Assembly (NCBI GenBank): GCA_013416795.1
Contig: RQSC01000750.1
Location: forward strand, 126,946-181,707
DNA length: 54,762 bases
Direction: 5' to 3'
Source: Prasinococcaceae sp. CCMP 1430
Lineage: Eukaryota > Prasinodermophyta > Palmophyllophyceae > Prasinococcales > Prasinococcaceae
Shown here piece after piece: positions 10,171-19,904 of the stretch. A program made the position numbers and the translations under genes. Every line of letters starts with the position of its first letter. Positions within the stretch are counted from its first letter, which is position 1. The notes beneath the pieces were generated by a model. That model had not been told where the DNA came from, searched no databases, and saw nothing but the letters and a program-made list of their open reading frames with translations.

Positions 10171-12327
10171 ATGGGTTCCGTATTTATACCGGGTTCATTG
10201 CGCGAATCCTTCCCCGGTGAGTGGGCGCGCGACGACGTCCAATACGGGTTCCAGCGGGGCCCGCGGCGGCCGGAGCCGCCGCCGCCCCCCTCGCGGCGGC
10301 GGCGCGCTCTTTTCCCGCCGAATTGGCGGATTTTGCGGGCAATTTGGCGCGCTTTTCCGTATTTTTGTGGTTCGGGGCAGGGCGGCGCGCGCGTCCGCCG
10401 CGCGTTTCGGCGGCCGCGGTTTCGGATCGCCTGCGCAGCCGCCGCCGGTGCGCGCGCGCTCGCGTGTGTGTGGGGTCGTGCTGTAGCCGACGCCGCGGCC
10501 GCCGAGGGCGCCGAGGGCAGCGACGCGCCGGACGCCGCGGCGGGCAAGCCCGAGAAGAAGAAGCGCGTCTCGCGCTTCGGCAAGAAGAAGGACAAGAAGG
10601 CCGACAAGCTGGCCGACGACCTCGCGGACACCAAGCTCGATGACGGCCAGTACCGGGACAACATCCAGCGAACGGTGACTGGCGTGCTCGCGTCGCGCCC
10701 GACGTCCAAGGACATCAAAATCTCCTCGTTCTCGATGGTGCTGAACGGCCAGGAGCTCGTGCAGGACTGCCTCATCGAGCTCACCGTCGGCCGCCGCTAC
10801 GGCCTGCTCGGCAAGAACGGCTGCGGCAAGACCAACTTCCTGCAGGTGCTGGCGAACCGCGAGGTCCCCATCCCGGAGCACGTCGACCTGTACCACCTGC
10901 ACGAGGAGGCGGCGCCGACGGATCGCACCGCGCTTGAGAGCGTGGTCGACCACGTCAAAGCTGAGGTCAAGCGCCTGGAGGAGCTGGAGGCCACCATCAT
11001 GGAGACCTCGGGTCCCGAGGACGAGCGCCTGCTCGACGTGTACGACCGCCTGGAGGAGCTCGACCCGTCGACGTTCGAGAGCCGCGCGGCCGAGCTGCTG
11101 CACGGCCTGGGCTTCTCCAAGAAAATGATGGCGAAGGCGACTAAGGACATGTCCGGCGGCTGGCGCATGCGCGTGTCGCTGGCGCGCGCGCTCTTCGCCG
11201 CGCCCACGCTGCTGCTGCTCGATGAGCCCACCAATCACCTCGATCTCGAGGCGTGCGTGTGGCTGGAGAACTACCTGAAAAACTACAAGAAGTGCCTCAT
11301 CATGATCTCCCACTCGCAGGACTTCCTCGACGGCGTGTGCACTAACATCATTTGGATGACGCAGAGGCGCCTCAAGTACTACACGGGCAACTACACCACC
11401 TTCCAGCGCACGGTGCGCGAGGAGGAGACCATCCAGCAGAAGGCGTATGAGAAGGAGCAGGAGGACATCCGTCACCTCAAGCAGTTCATCGCCTCGTGCG
11501 GTACCTACTCCAACCTCGTGAAGCAGGCCAAGTCCAAGCAGAAGATTCTGGACAAGATGGAGGCCGCGGGCCTCACCCCCCCGGTCGTGCGCGAGCACGA
11601 CTTCACCTTCCGTTTCCCCGACTGCGAACCTCTCCCGCCGCCCGTGCTGCCCTTCACCGACGTCTACTTCTCGTACAATGGCAGCATGGAGGATACGGAC
11701 CTGCTGTACAAGGACGTGTCGCTCGGTGTGGACTGCGACAGCCGTGTGGCACTGGTGGGCCCCAATGGCGCTGGCAAGTCGACGCTCATGAAACTCATGG
11801 TCGGCGACCTCACGCCCACTAGGGGCACCGTCACGCGCCACCCGCACTTGTCGATCGCGCGTTTCCACCAGCACTCGACGGAGGTGCTCGACAACGACAT
11901 GACGGTCCTCGACTACATGATGCACACCTACCCCAACACGCTGAAGTTCACGCGCAGCCTGGAGGAGTGGCGCGGGTTTCTGGGCCGCTACGGCGTCTCG
12001 GGCCGGATGCAAACCACCAAGATCGGCTGCCTGTCGGAGGGCCAGAAGTGTCGGATCGTGTTCGCGTGCATGTGCATGGGCAACCCCAACCTGCTGCTGC
12101 TTGACGAGCCCACTAACCATCTGGACATCGAAGCCATCGACTCGCTCGCCGATGCCATTAACGCTTTCAAGGGCGGCGTTGTGCTCGTTTCGCACGACTT
12201 CCGGCTGATCGACCAAGTCGCGAAGGAGATCTGGGTGTGCGAGAACTGGAAGGTCACGCCGTGGAAGCAGGACATCCGCTCGTACAAAAAACTGCTCGCC
12301 AAGAAGGTGATGGGCGACAAGGCGTGA
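10171..12327 (+). CDS. ABCF2: ABCF2/Arb1-type ATP-binding protein
   Basis: A soluble twin-ATPase ABC protein of the ABCF2/Arb1 subfamily, which acts in ribosome biogenesis and translation and has no membrane segments. The first cassette has GKNGCGKT, a SGGWRMRVSLARA signature and LLLLDEPTNHLD. The second has GPNGAGKST, LSEGQKCR and again LLLLDEPTNHLD. The N-terminus is Lys-rich (KPEKKKRVSRF), as in the family. The start is uncertain. ATG 10171 can be read straight through, but a GTGAGT donor at 10217 and an acceptor ending at 10486 define a 270-nt in-frame intron. Removing it gives 628 residues, close to the family's usual ~620. The alternative acceptor at 10438 is also in phase. A TATTTATA stretch overlapping the first codons leaves the first exon open to doubt. 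Confidence 0.9.
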   Translation: MGSVFIPGSLRESFPGEWARDDVQYGFQRGPRRPEPPPPPSRRRRALFPPNWRILRAIWRAFPYFCGSGQGGARVRRAFRRPRFRIACAAAAGARALACVWGRAVADAAAAEGAEGSDAPDAAAGKPEKKKRVSRFGKKKDKKADKLADDLADTKLDDGQYRDNIQRTVTGVLASRPTSKDIKISSFSMVLNGQELVQDCLIELTVGRRYGLLGKNGCGKTNFLQVLANREVPIPEHVDLYHLHEEAAPTDRTALESVVDHVKAEVKRLEELEATIMETSGPEDERLLDVYDRLEELDPSTFESRAAELLHGLGFSKKMMAKATKDMSGGWRMRVSLARALFAAPTLLLLDEPTNHLDLEACVWLENYLKNYKKCLIMISHSQDFLDGVCTNIIWMTQRRLKYYTGNYTTFQRTVREEETIQQKAYEKEQEDIRHLKQFIASCGTYSNLVKQAKSKQKILDKMEAAGLTPPVVREHDFTFRFPDCEPLPPPVLPFTDVYFSYNGSMEDTDLLYKDVSLGVDCDSRVALVGPNGAGKSTLMKLMVGDLTPTRGTVTRHPHLSIARFHQHSTEVLDNDMTVLDYMMHTYPNTLKFTRSLEEWRGFLGRYGVSGRMQTTKIGCLSEGQKCRIVFACMCMGNPNLLLLDEPTNHLDIEAIDSLADAINAFKGGVVLVSHDFRLIDQVAKEIWVCENWKVTPWKQDIRSYKKLLAKKVMGDKA

Positions 12328-12746
12328 GCCCGTCGGGGTTCTGCGCCCGCCGCATCGGGGGTCGCCACCACGGCGCAGCGCGTGGTGCCCAGGGCGTGCG
12401 GCCACAGCCGGTCGATCGTGCGGAGCCTGGCTTCCTACTGCGGTGGATTTGTTCATTTTTTGCCCCAACGGGGCACAGGGGTGGCTTGGTTGCAGCTCCC
12501 TCAGGCGAGGCCTAGAGGCGCCCTGCCCACCCACTCCACCTCCTCCCCTGCACCCCTCCCTGTCCTGCCCTCATTAACAGAAAACTCATTCGTACAATGA
12601 CATAAACGCTATGTGCGCGCAGACCACATCGAGTACAATTGAGATATTACATGGCGAGGCCGTGCGGCGGGGGCACAGGGGTCGACGCGCCCTGCCGAGG
12701 GAGCGGGGCACGGCGATGGCGGCGGCGACGGGAATAGGGGCTATGG

Positions 12747-13001
12747 TCAGCGTCGCTCGCCCATAGCATGCAACGAGCGGCGCATGCACAGCGCCCCGTC
12801 CTCAGCAGTTAGAGTATCAATGTCTTCGATCACGGGTGGTCTGTAGAACGAAAGTTTGATTGGAAACATCAAAGGAGGAGGCGGTTGAACCTCCGTGACG
12901 CGAGGGCGCAGCTTGGTGAGCGCACACTCGACGCACCGTCGATACATGAGCCACAAATGAGCCCACCCTGAGCCTGCGGCGGTCACTGCGCACGCGCCCA
13001 T
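12747..13001 (-). CDS. Possible small protein, unrecognised
   Basis: An 84-residue frame starting in a good context (GCCATGG). It has a mildly hydrophobic N-terminal half with aromatic residues (GWAHLWLMYRRC), a Pro-rich middle and an acidic segment. Composition is less Arg/Ala-biased than the random frames of this GC-rich DNA, which is the only reason to list it. It could also be the last exon of a longer gene. No function can be proposed. Confidence 0.25.
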   Translation of the reverse strand: MGACAVTAAGSGWAHLWLMYRRCVECALTKLRPRVTEVQPPPPLMFPIKLSFYRPPVIEDIDTLTAEDGALCMRRSLHAMGERR

Positions 13002-13468
13002 GGCTGAGGCGATCGGCAGCAGGAGGCACGTCAGCTACGGTGCGCAAGCAACAGCATGCGCGTGCTGTCGCTCCGCTAGCAGAAGAGTCAGTGTAGATAA
13101 CGAGTTGTGAAATCATCGCGAAGAACAAGGGGCCAAGTGGCCCACTTCTTCCCGCTACTTAGGTGTCCTGTGAATTGCAGAGAGGCGGCGACGAGCGCGT
13201 CAGCGCGACGCCGTGCTTCCCGACCCGCGAGGGCGTGGGGAGAATGGGCGCTCAACCACGCACGCGCACGAAGGACTCGCATTCAGAACACCGGGATAAA
13301 GCGGGTGCTCTGTCAAGTGTCAAAGAGCGCGAGCAACACGTACCTAAGATATGTATGGTCGTCCTCCTCTTCCTTCTTTCTTTCTTTCTCCCTTCCTTCA
13401 CGAAAGCGCAACACATACCTTGATACTCCAAACGGCTCGCAAGGGGTACGGTGCGTGTGCGCACGTGT

Positions 13469-13470
<2 letters not shown>

Positions 13471-13521
<51 letters not shown>
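13471..13521. repeat. Poly-C tract (51 nt)
   Basis: Uninterrupted C run 85 bases downstream of the RPF2 stop codon, so it reads as poly-G in the RPF2 3' flank. Its true length is uncertain because such runs assemble poorly. Confidence 0.85.
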
Positions 13522-13605
13522 ACCACCCGCCTGGCCGCCGCCGCCCTTCCGCTTCTTGCTGTCGGCGTCCTCGAAGTAGTGTACAGAAGCAAAGTGGCCG
13601 CTTGC

Positions 13606-14607
13606 TCAAGAAGCATCGACATCCGTGTCCTCGGCGATGGCTTTGCCTACAGCAGCCCTGTCCTTCTTGGAGAGCATACCCTTCATCTTGTACGTGGTCT
13701 GCACCATGTCGTCCACGGACTGCCTTGGCACGTACACCTTGCCCAACGTGCCCTCAAGCAGGTCGCCCTTCACATTCTTGCGCTTCTTCTCCATGGCGAC
13801 CGCCGTCTTGACAACGGCCTCCTTGGCCACGTCTGCTGCGGCCGGCTGGTGCCGGCGCAGCTCGAGTTCGAAGGTGGGTCCCATGCGTTCGAGCTCGACG
13901 CGCGGCACGCGCGAGCCCGCCGCGCCCTTCTTGAGGCGCACCTTGCACAGGTGCAGGTGCACTTGCTTGCCCGGCGGTGCCGCACACACCCAGCAGCTGT
14001 CAAGCGCCTTAAGGTTGACTTCGTTCACCACGCGCCCGCGGAACATGTCGAGCAGCATGGAGCGCAGCGTGGCGTGCGGCGCGCTCAGGTCGAACTCGTC
14101 GCCAAGGAAGACGAAGCACGGCTTCTGGCCTGCAGCAGACGCGTTGGCGGCATACTTCGACAGGCCGAGCTTGGTGTAGGCGCTCACACCCACCTCGAGC
14201 ATGTCATACACCCGCCCGTCGTAGATGCGCCCCAGCGTGAGGTTGTGCTCGCGCTTCTTCGAGTGCGACGCCATCACAAAGATGCCCGCGTCGGCGCGCT
14301 CGCACAGGAACTCGAGGCTGGATGCACTCTCGCTCTCGAATGGATGGAGCTCATTGGGCTTCGTCAGGCGCTGCACGTCACCGCCGACCTTCTTGAGCCG
14401 ATGAATCTCGGAGAGGACGTCCTTGGTGACCTGGGACACCTTGGTTCCCTGGAAGAGGAGCGTGGCCTTGGGGCCCTCCACCATCTGCGGCTCGCGCGCG
14501 GCGAGCGCGCGCCGCGCCTTGCCCGACTTGCCGCGCCGCGCGAGCTTGCCCGTCGCCCCGAGCGCGCGCGCCTCGCTGCGCAGGTCGACCTTCCCAGGCT
14601 TACCCAT
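13606..14607 (-). CDS. RPF2: Ribosome production factor 2 homolog (Brix domain)
   Basis: About 333 residues, close to yeast and human Rpf2. The Brix domain fills about residues 30-240 and includes KKREHNLTLGRIYDGRVYDM and a downstream FLGDEF segment typical of Rpf2. Rpf2 with Rrs1 brings the 5S RNP (5S rRNA, uL18, uL5) into the pre-60S particle in the nucleolus. The C-terminus is Lys-rich and ends in an acidic tail. The ATG at 14607 (MGKPGKVDLRSEARAL) was preferred to upstream in-frame codons because it gives the conserved basic N-terminus and family length. The gene is divergent from TIM44. Confidence 0.92.
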   Translation of the reverse strand: MGKPGKVDLRSEARALGATGKLARRGKSGKARRALAAREPQMVEGPKATLLFQGTKVSQVTKDVLSEIHRLKKVGGDVQRLTKPNELHPFESESASSLEFLCERADAGIFVMASHSKKREHNLTLGRIYDGRVYDMLEVGVSAYTKLGLSKYAANASAAGQKPCFVFLGDEFDLSAPHATLRSMLLDMFRGRVVNEVNLKALDSCWVCAAPPGKQVHLHLCKVRLKKGAAGSRVPRVELERMGPTFELELRRHQPAAADVAKEAVVKTAVAMEKKRKNVKGDLLEGTLGKVYVPRQSVDDMVQTTYKMKGMLSKKDRAAVGKAIAEDTDVDAS

Positions 14608-15294
14608 GGATGCCGCTACGGCCGCAGTGTCGCGCGCCCACGAGAGCACAGGATAGCCACGTTTCCTCTCGGATGCCAATAACGCCAGCCTCGCGCTCCA
14701 CCTGCTTGGCAGCCAGCTCAGCCTCGAAGCCCACCGCCGCCAGCCGCCAGGGCCCACAGCACCACCGCCGAGGCAGCGGTTTTCGGCCGCCCGAAACCGG
14801 AATTTCTGGGGCGCCTCGCAACCCCTCACACGACCCTTCCCGAAAACACGCGAAGAATTTCAACCCGGTTTGTGTGGGGGGCGTGCCCCCCCAGGGGCCG
14901 CAATAAAAAACAAATAAATCAAAATCAAAATCCGACGCGGTCGGTCGATCGACACAGGTGCAAATCAATGTAACTTAACGATCGAATTGACTTCTGCAGT
15001 TTCAGAAACAATGAAAATAGACGTCAAAAATGCAGAACTCCCTCCGAAATGCTGCAGAAGCCGGTGCGCGATCGGCTGGTGCGCCACATCGCGCGCGGCA
15101 GCGGCGTGCCCCCCCTCCCCCCCCCCCCCGCTCCTTCACGTGAGGCCGCTGAGGAGGGGGAGCAGGAAGGCGCGAGCGCGCGAGTTTGTGCTTGCGCGCG
15201 CAAGGATTCGCGCGCGCCGAGCAGGAGGAAAGGCGGGGGCGGCGGCCGGGGAGCGGAGGGGCGAGAGGGGCGGCCGTGCGGCAGGCCGGCGGCG
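14608..15294. promoter_or_regulatory. Divergent 5' interval between RPF2 and TIM44
   Basis: A GC-rich leader on each side surrounds an AT-rich island at about 14880-15050, which includes AATCAAAATCAAAATC, the same hexamer family as at 17-52. No coding sequence recognised. Probably a bidirectional promoter. Confidence 0.45.
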
Positions 15295-16794
15295 ATGGCG
15301 GCGCGGCGCGGAATGATGATGGCGGCGGCGGCGGCGGCGCGTGCGGCGGCACCGCCAGTGGCTGAGGGCGGGTGCGTGCGCGCATGCGTGGCAGGCTCGA
15401 TGCTAGTACGCCGGACTCCTCCGCCCACGCGCGCGTACGTGACGGTCAGCGGTGTGGGGCGCGGCGCCTGCTGCGTGCATCCCCTCCCCAACCGCTAGGG
15501 TTGATGCCGACTGCGCGATCCTGCGCCGCCCGCTGACGTGCGGCGCCCGCGGTGTCCCGTGCGCTGCTCTCGTACACACGCGTGTCCATGCTTCCGCGCG
15601 CGTGCACGCCGCAGGCTGCGCTCGCTGCTGCTGGGCGCAGGCGCGCGCGCGCGCTCGCAGTGGTGGCCCTTGCGCCCGCAGGCCGCGTCGTTCGCCGCGG
15701 CGGCCGACGCTGGCGCAGGCGAAGAGAAGCCGGTGTCAGCAAAGGGGCGGCGTGCGAAGAAAGGCAAGGCGAAGAAGGGCGCCACTGCCAGGGGAGGAGC
15801 GCAGACCGAGGGCGCCGGCGGCGGCGACGACGAGTTTTCGCGCGCGACTGAGGAGGCGGCCGCCGGCGCGCAGTTCGCAGCAGACTCGGCGAAGCAGGCG
15901 GCGTCGCAGGCGCGTGGCGCTTTCGCCTCGTTGACGAGCGGCTTCTCGCTGGGTTCCATCGCCTCCGCTGCTCGGGAAGAGTTTGAAGCGGTCTTTCTCT
16001 CGCCCGAGGAGGGCGTTGCTCGCAAACGTGAGGGCATCGACCCCAAGGCGGCGGCGGCCAACCCGGATGCGGGCTCGGCGCTCGTGCAGTCGTCACGTCC
16101 GAAGAGCACCTTCGAGCGGCTGCGCGACGCGGCCACGGACAACGAGTACGTGTCGCGGGTGCGTTCGAGCGATGCCTACAGGAGCGCCGCGGGCAAGGTG
16201 AGCGACTTCACCAACGACATGCGCGAGCGCTGGGAGACGTCGGACAACGCTGTCGTGCATAGAATCCAGGACTACTGGGACAGCATGTCGACGGAGACAG
16301 AGAAGGCGCAGGCGCAGCGCATCGCGCGCGAGCGGGAGCCCGGCCTGTCATTCCCCAACCTCGTCGCGGAAATCCGCTCGCAGATCCCGCACGTGCTCGC
16401 GGCGCACGCGACCGGTGACCTTAGCGCCATCGAGCAGTATTGCGCGCCCGAGATGATCGAGCGCCTCACCGCCGAAAAGGCTGCGCTCGAGGCGCAGAAG
16501 AGCTCGTGGGATCCGCAGGTGCTCGACGTGCACGATGTCTCGCTCTTTGACGTCAAGCTCATCGAGGACGACCCAATCGTGGTGGTGCACTTTGTCGCGC
16601 AGCAGCTGTACTGCCTCCGCGACGCGCAGGGAAACGTTGTGGAGGGCGCCGAGGACGACATCCGCGAGTTTTACTACGCCTTCGTATATGTCCAGGGGGA
16701 GACACAAGAGTACCACGAAGAGACGGGTGAAGCTCTCCCGCGTTGGAAGCTCTTGTTCATGGCACTGCAGGGCACGCAGCAGCTCGTGTCGTGA
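15295..16794 (+). CDS. TIM44: Mitochondrial import motor subunit TIM44
   Basis: TIM44 tethers mtHsp70 and the PAM motor to the TIM23 channel on the matrix side of the inner membrane. The C-terminal ~200 residues match the Tim44 domain: a segment beginning EPGLSFPNLVAEIRSQIP, YCAPEMIERL, an LLFMALQGTQQL end and a central beta-sheet stretch around VVVHFVAQQLYC. The proposed model has exon 1 at 15295-15371 and exon 2 at 15615-16794, with a 243-nt intron (GTGCGT donor, CCGCAG acceptor). Phases match and give 418 residues. Exon 1 then encodes an Ala/Arg-rich, Met-containing presequence, as expected for a matrix protein. The exon 2 domain call is firm; exon 1 is a prediction. Confidence 0.85.
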
Positions 16795-17176
16795 TATTTT
16801 TTGCAGGGCATCCCGTATGACGATATTTTTTTGGTTGCGCGCTCTGCCGCCCAGAACAGCTGCCTGCGCGCATCGCAGTCGCGCTCTAGCACGTGCTCTC
16901 CCGCCCGCGTGTGGCCGTGCTCGTGCGCGCCCGCCCGCAGGCTGTCCGCGCTCTTGCCTGCACATGCTTGCGCGTGCACGTGTGCACGGATTCGCACTCA
17001 AGCATGCATGCATAGTGACCATGCCCGGTTATGCACTGTGCTCTTGGATTCGTTCCGTGCAGGATCATATTCTATGTTTGCGCCACGGCAGTGCGCCACA
17101 CCGCAGACGCAGCGGGCGCGAGGGCCACGCGTCGGCGTCGCCCCTGGCGACGTCGCTTTGATATTGCGCGTGCGCC
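16795..17176. other. Intergenic region TIM44 to 2OG oxygenase
   Basis: Both genes run on +. I see no coding sequence or clear signal. The stretch is rich in GCGCG and TGCATGC-like words. Confidence 0.4.
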
Positions 17177-18052
17177 ATGCTCGACGTCGCGCGCTACGAC
17201 TTGCGTGACGCCGAGCTCGTGACGCGCTGCCGTGCGGCGCTCGAGGAGCGCGGCGCTGTGCACTTGAGCGGGTTCATGAATACCGCAGACGCGGCGGCAG
17301 ACGGCGCGCGCATGGAGGCGCTTGCACGGTCGGGCTGCGCGTATCGCGCCGAGGCGCGGCACAACGTGCTCCTCGAGGACAGCAACGCCGCAGGAGGGCA
17401 AGCCGCACTGGCCTCGCCGGGCGGCGCGACCCATACCCAGTTGCGCAGCTTGAAGAGTTGCATAGCCGGCGACCGTGTGCCGCCCGACAGCTCCGTGGCG
17501 GCTCTCTATGCCTCCGACGAGCTGCTTGACTTCGTCAGCGCCGTCGCCTCGCCTGGAGGTGGCAGCGAGGGTGGCGATGGCTCGGATGCGGGCGCCGTTG
17601 GCGCCGTGCCGCGCTGGTACAGGACGGCCGACGCACTCGGTGCGCTAAACGTGCATGTGTATGAGAACAACGACGAGCTCAACTGGCATTGGGATAGAGG
17701 CGAGCTGGCGGTCACGCTACTCCTGCAGGCCCCACAGGCTGGCGGGCGGTTCGAATACGTCCGCCGCCCGCGGCCGCCGGGCGACGCTTGCGTGGCAGAG
17801 GAGATCGCTGCCGCCGTCCTTGGCGCCGATGGTGGTGAGCACGGGGGTAGCGACGGCGACGGCAGCATTATTGAAAGCATCGACCTCGCACCTGGCTCTC
17901 TGCTCTTGCTGCGGGGCCAAAGGCATCTTCATAGGGTCACACCAGTCAATGGTGCCCGTGCGCGGGTGCTCGCTGTGTTGAGCTACGAGTCGAAGCCCGG
18001 TCGCATGCTCAATGCCTACACCCGCGAGCGCTTTTACGGCCGGCAGGGGTAG
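17177..18052 (+). CDS. 2-oxoglutarate/Fe(II)-dependent oxygenase-like protein (HalD/ArpA-like fold)
   Basis: About 291 residues. The segment NNDELNWHWDRGELAVTLLL carries a His-x-Asp pair (about residues 169-171) with the conserved continuation into a TLLLQ strand and GGRFEYV. Downstream are PGSLLLLRGQRHLHRVTPV, giving the distal His (about 252), and an Arg in ARVLAVLSYES for 2-oxoglutarate binding. This layout is that of the small 2OG oxygenases related to the HalD/ArpA family, which hydroxylate or halogenate free amino acids or peptides. Since Asp is present in the HxD triad, hydroxylation rather than halogenation would be expected. The substrate is unknown. The ATG at 17177 follows GCGCC; no intron is apparent. 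It converges on WDR34 with only 142 bases between stops. Confidence 0.75.
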   Translation: MLDVARYDLRDAELVTRCRAALEERGAVHLSGFMNTADAAADGARMEALARSGCAYRAEARHNVLLEDSNAAGGQAALASPGGATHTQLRSLKSCIAGDRVPPDSSVAALYASDELLDFVSAVASPGGGSEGGDGSDAGAVGAVPRWYRTADALGALNVHVYENNDELNWHWDRGELAVTLLLQAPQAGGRFEYVRRPRPPGDACVAEEIAAAVLGADGGEHGGSDGDGSIIESIDLAPGSLLLLRGQRHLHRVTPVNGARARVLAVLSYESKPGRMLNAYTRERFYGRQG

Positions 18053-18194
18053 CCCGTAGCTGTTGTACAATGTGTGATCTTATTACGACCCTCGTGCCCC
18101 GCTCGTGCTCGGGACGCCGGCCTTGTGTGCGCCGTGCCGCCGCGTTGGCCGCGTTTGTCGGAGCGCCCTTAGTGTGGCACGCGACACGATCGAG

Positions 18195-19904
18195 TCACGC
18201 CTCGCCCGCGGCGGCGGCCGCCCACCTCCTGAGCGCCGTTTCCTCACCCTCCCTGGGCTTGTGCAGCTCCTCGCACAGCTCGAAGACCTTGACCTCGCCG
18301 CGTGCGCCTGTGGCGGCGAGCAGCTCAGGGAAGCGCGCGTTGAAAGCGATCGAGTGAACGGCGCCCTTTGTGCCGCACGCATCGAGCACAGCGATGGGAT
18401 GCAACGCGCTCGCGCCCAGGTCGTAGACGTGCACGCGGCCGTCCAGGGCTCCCGCTGCGAGCACCATGGGACGCGAAGCGCTCCAGCGCACACTGTAGAG
18501 AGCGCCATCGGCAGGTTCAAGCATCTTGATGGCAGTAAGCGTGTTGACGTGGTGCAAGCGCATCGCGCCGTCTGCGCCGGCGGTGGCGAACAGCTGCGGC
18601 GCGAACGACGAGAATGCACACGCGTGCACCGGGCCCTCGTGCGCCTCGTGCGACGCCTGGATGGGCGTGCGCATTTCGGCTCTCTCACGCTCGTAGGCGT
18701 CCTCCGCCAGAGCCTGCCGACGGAAGTCTTCTTCCATCGCCTGCGTGTGCTGCATGCGGCAACGGAAAACCGCGCCGCCCTCGGTGCCCACCAGGAACCC
18801 CGCGTTTGTTCCGCCACCGCCGCCCTCGCCGTGCAGCGCGAGGCATGAGCCCCCCCATCGCAAGCGCCTTTTCGTGCGCGGGTGGGCGTGCCACAGCTCG
18901 TAAGCGTATAGCGGCGCCGACAGATCCGTCCAGCGCCACACGAGCACACGCCCGTCGCCCGCAACAGACACCAGCTTGTACGCCTCCTCGCGTCGGCTGT
19001 GCGCGGCAGCCTCCCCCACATCCCATACCCACTCGACAGCAGTGACGGGCTCGCGGTGACTGGCGGCGCAGCAGCGCGATACGCCTCGCCCGGACCGCAG
19101 CGGATCGCCTGCGCCGTCGGCTAGACTCATGTCTGCAACGATGACCTCGCCGTCGAACGTGCCCGCGGCGACGAGGGCCGGGTGCGCAGGACAGCATGCG
19201 ATGGCCAGCGCACACGAGCCCAATTGCACGGCGCTGTCGGGCTTCTGGTCGTCGACCTCGTGCCGCGCGAGATTCCACAGTGACAGCCGGCCGCGGTGCG
19301 CGCACCAGCCGTCGATGTCGAAGCGGCCGTATGCCACGCAGAGCACTGAGCCCGTGCTCGACCACGCGACAGCCGATGCCACGAGCCCCTCCTTGTCGGA
19401 CGCCTCAGCGTCGCGCACCACGTGCAGCTCGTGTGCAGCCTCGGGCAGCGACGTGCGCGCGCGCGGCGCGGTGCCCGCCGCGCCCGCCAAGAATGCACGC
19501 GATGTCGAATTGGCGCGCAGCGCCCCTTCCATCTTGGGTGCCGCCACACGCATTGCGTCGAGCAGTGCGCCATCTTCGGCTACGTGCAGTCCGAGGTGCG
19601 CGAACGCGCCGAGCGGCTCGCTCTGCTCGCCGGCGTCAGCCCGCTCGACCGCCTGCCCCCCATGCTCCGCCGTGCGCGGTGGCACCGTCTGCGCACTCGC
19701 GTCGGACGATCTCGCTCTCTGTGCGTCTACGCCGCCGCCCGCTACATCCACCCCGCCGCAGCTGGCCGCGTCGCAGTCGGCGAGGCCGAACGCGTCGGGC
19801 GCCTTCCTGGCAGGCTTTTGCAAAGGCGCGGCTGCGGCGCCCGCGCCGGCACCCAGCTGCTGCGACGGCGCTTGGGACAGGGCGACGCCGCCCCCGCCGC
19901 TCAT
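18195..19904 (-). CDS. Dynein-2 (IFT) intermediate chain WDR34/DYNC2I2-like
   Basis: About 569 residues in one exon. The N-terminal ~150 residues are low complexity and include SAQTV (about 70-74), which resembles the TQT-type LC8 light-chain binding motif. The rest is a WD40 propeller: recognisable blades include VASAVAWSSTGSVLCVAYG, HREPVTAVEWVWD, HEGPVHACAFSSFAPQLFATAGADG, ALYSVRWSASRPMVLAAGALDGRV and VHSIAFNARFPELLAATGARGE. Blade wording and total length fit WDR34 (FAP133 in Chlamydomonas), one of the two intermediate chains of the retrograde intraflagellar transport dynein. A cytoplasmic or outer-arm dynein intermediate chain is a less likely alternative. The gene is divergent from the SUN-domain gene. 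Confidence 0.75.
   Translation of the reverse strand: MSGGGGVALSQAPSQQLGAGAGAAAAPLQKPARKAPDAFGLADCDAASCGGVDVAGGGVDAQRARSSDASAQTVPPRTAEHGGQAVERADAGEQSEPLGAFAHLGLHVAEDGALLDAMRVAAPKMEGALRANSTSRAFLAGAAGTAPRARTSLPEAAHELHVVRDAEASDKEGLVASAVAWSSTGSVLCVAYGRFDIDGWCAHRGRLSLWNLARHEVDDQKPDSAVQLGSCALAIACCPAHPALVAAGTFDGEVIVADMSLADGAGDPLRSGRGVSRCCAASHREPVTAVEWVWDVGEAAAHSRREEAYKLVSVAGDGRVLVWRWTDLSAPLYAYELWHAHPRTKRRLRWGGSCLALHGEGGGGGTNAGFLVGTEGGAVFRCRMQHTQAMEEDFRRQALAEDAYERERAEMRTPIQASHEAHEGPVHACAFSSFAPQLFATAGADGAMRLHHVNTLTAIKMLEPADGALYSVRWSASRPMVLAAGALDGRVHVYDLGASALHPIAVLDACGTKGAVHSIAFNARFPELLAATGARGEVKVFELCEELHKPREGEETALRRWAAAAAGEA

Larger units (their letters stand above)
12328..13605. other. Region between ABCF2 and RPF2, mostly without recognisable genes
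   Basis: Convergent 3' flanks. Apart from a weak small reading frame (12747-13001) and a 51-base poly-C run (13471-13521), I see nothing that I can assign. A pyrimidine-rich stretch with CTTT repeats lies at about 13360-13400. Confidence 0.5.

Noticed and set aside
13351..14682. 443-codon frame on + through the poly-C run and RPF2
   Set aside because: It is the mirror of RPF2 and owes its length to a poly-Pro stretch from the C homopolymer.
15049..15498. Reading frame upstream of TIM44 on + starting at 15049
   Set aside because: It is in a different frame from the TIM44 presequence, Arg/Gly/Ala-biased and motif-free; the ATG at 15295 explains the gene better.
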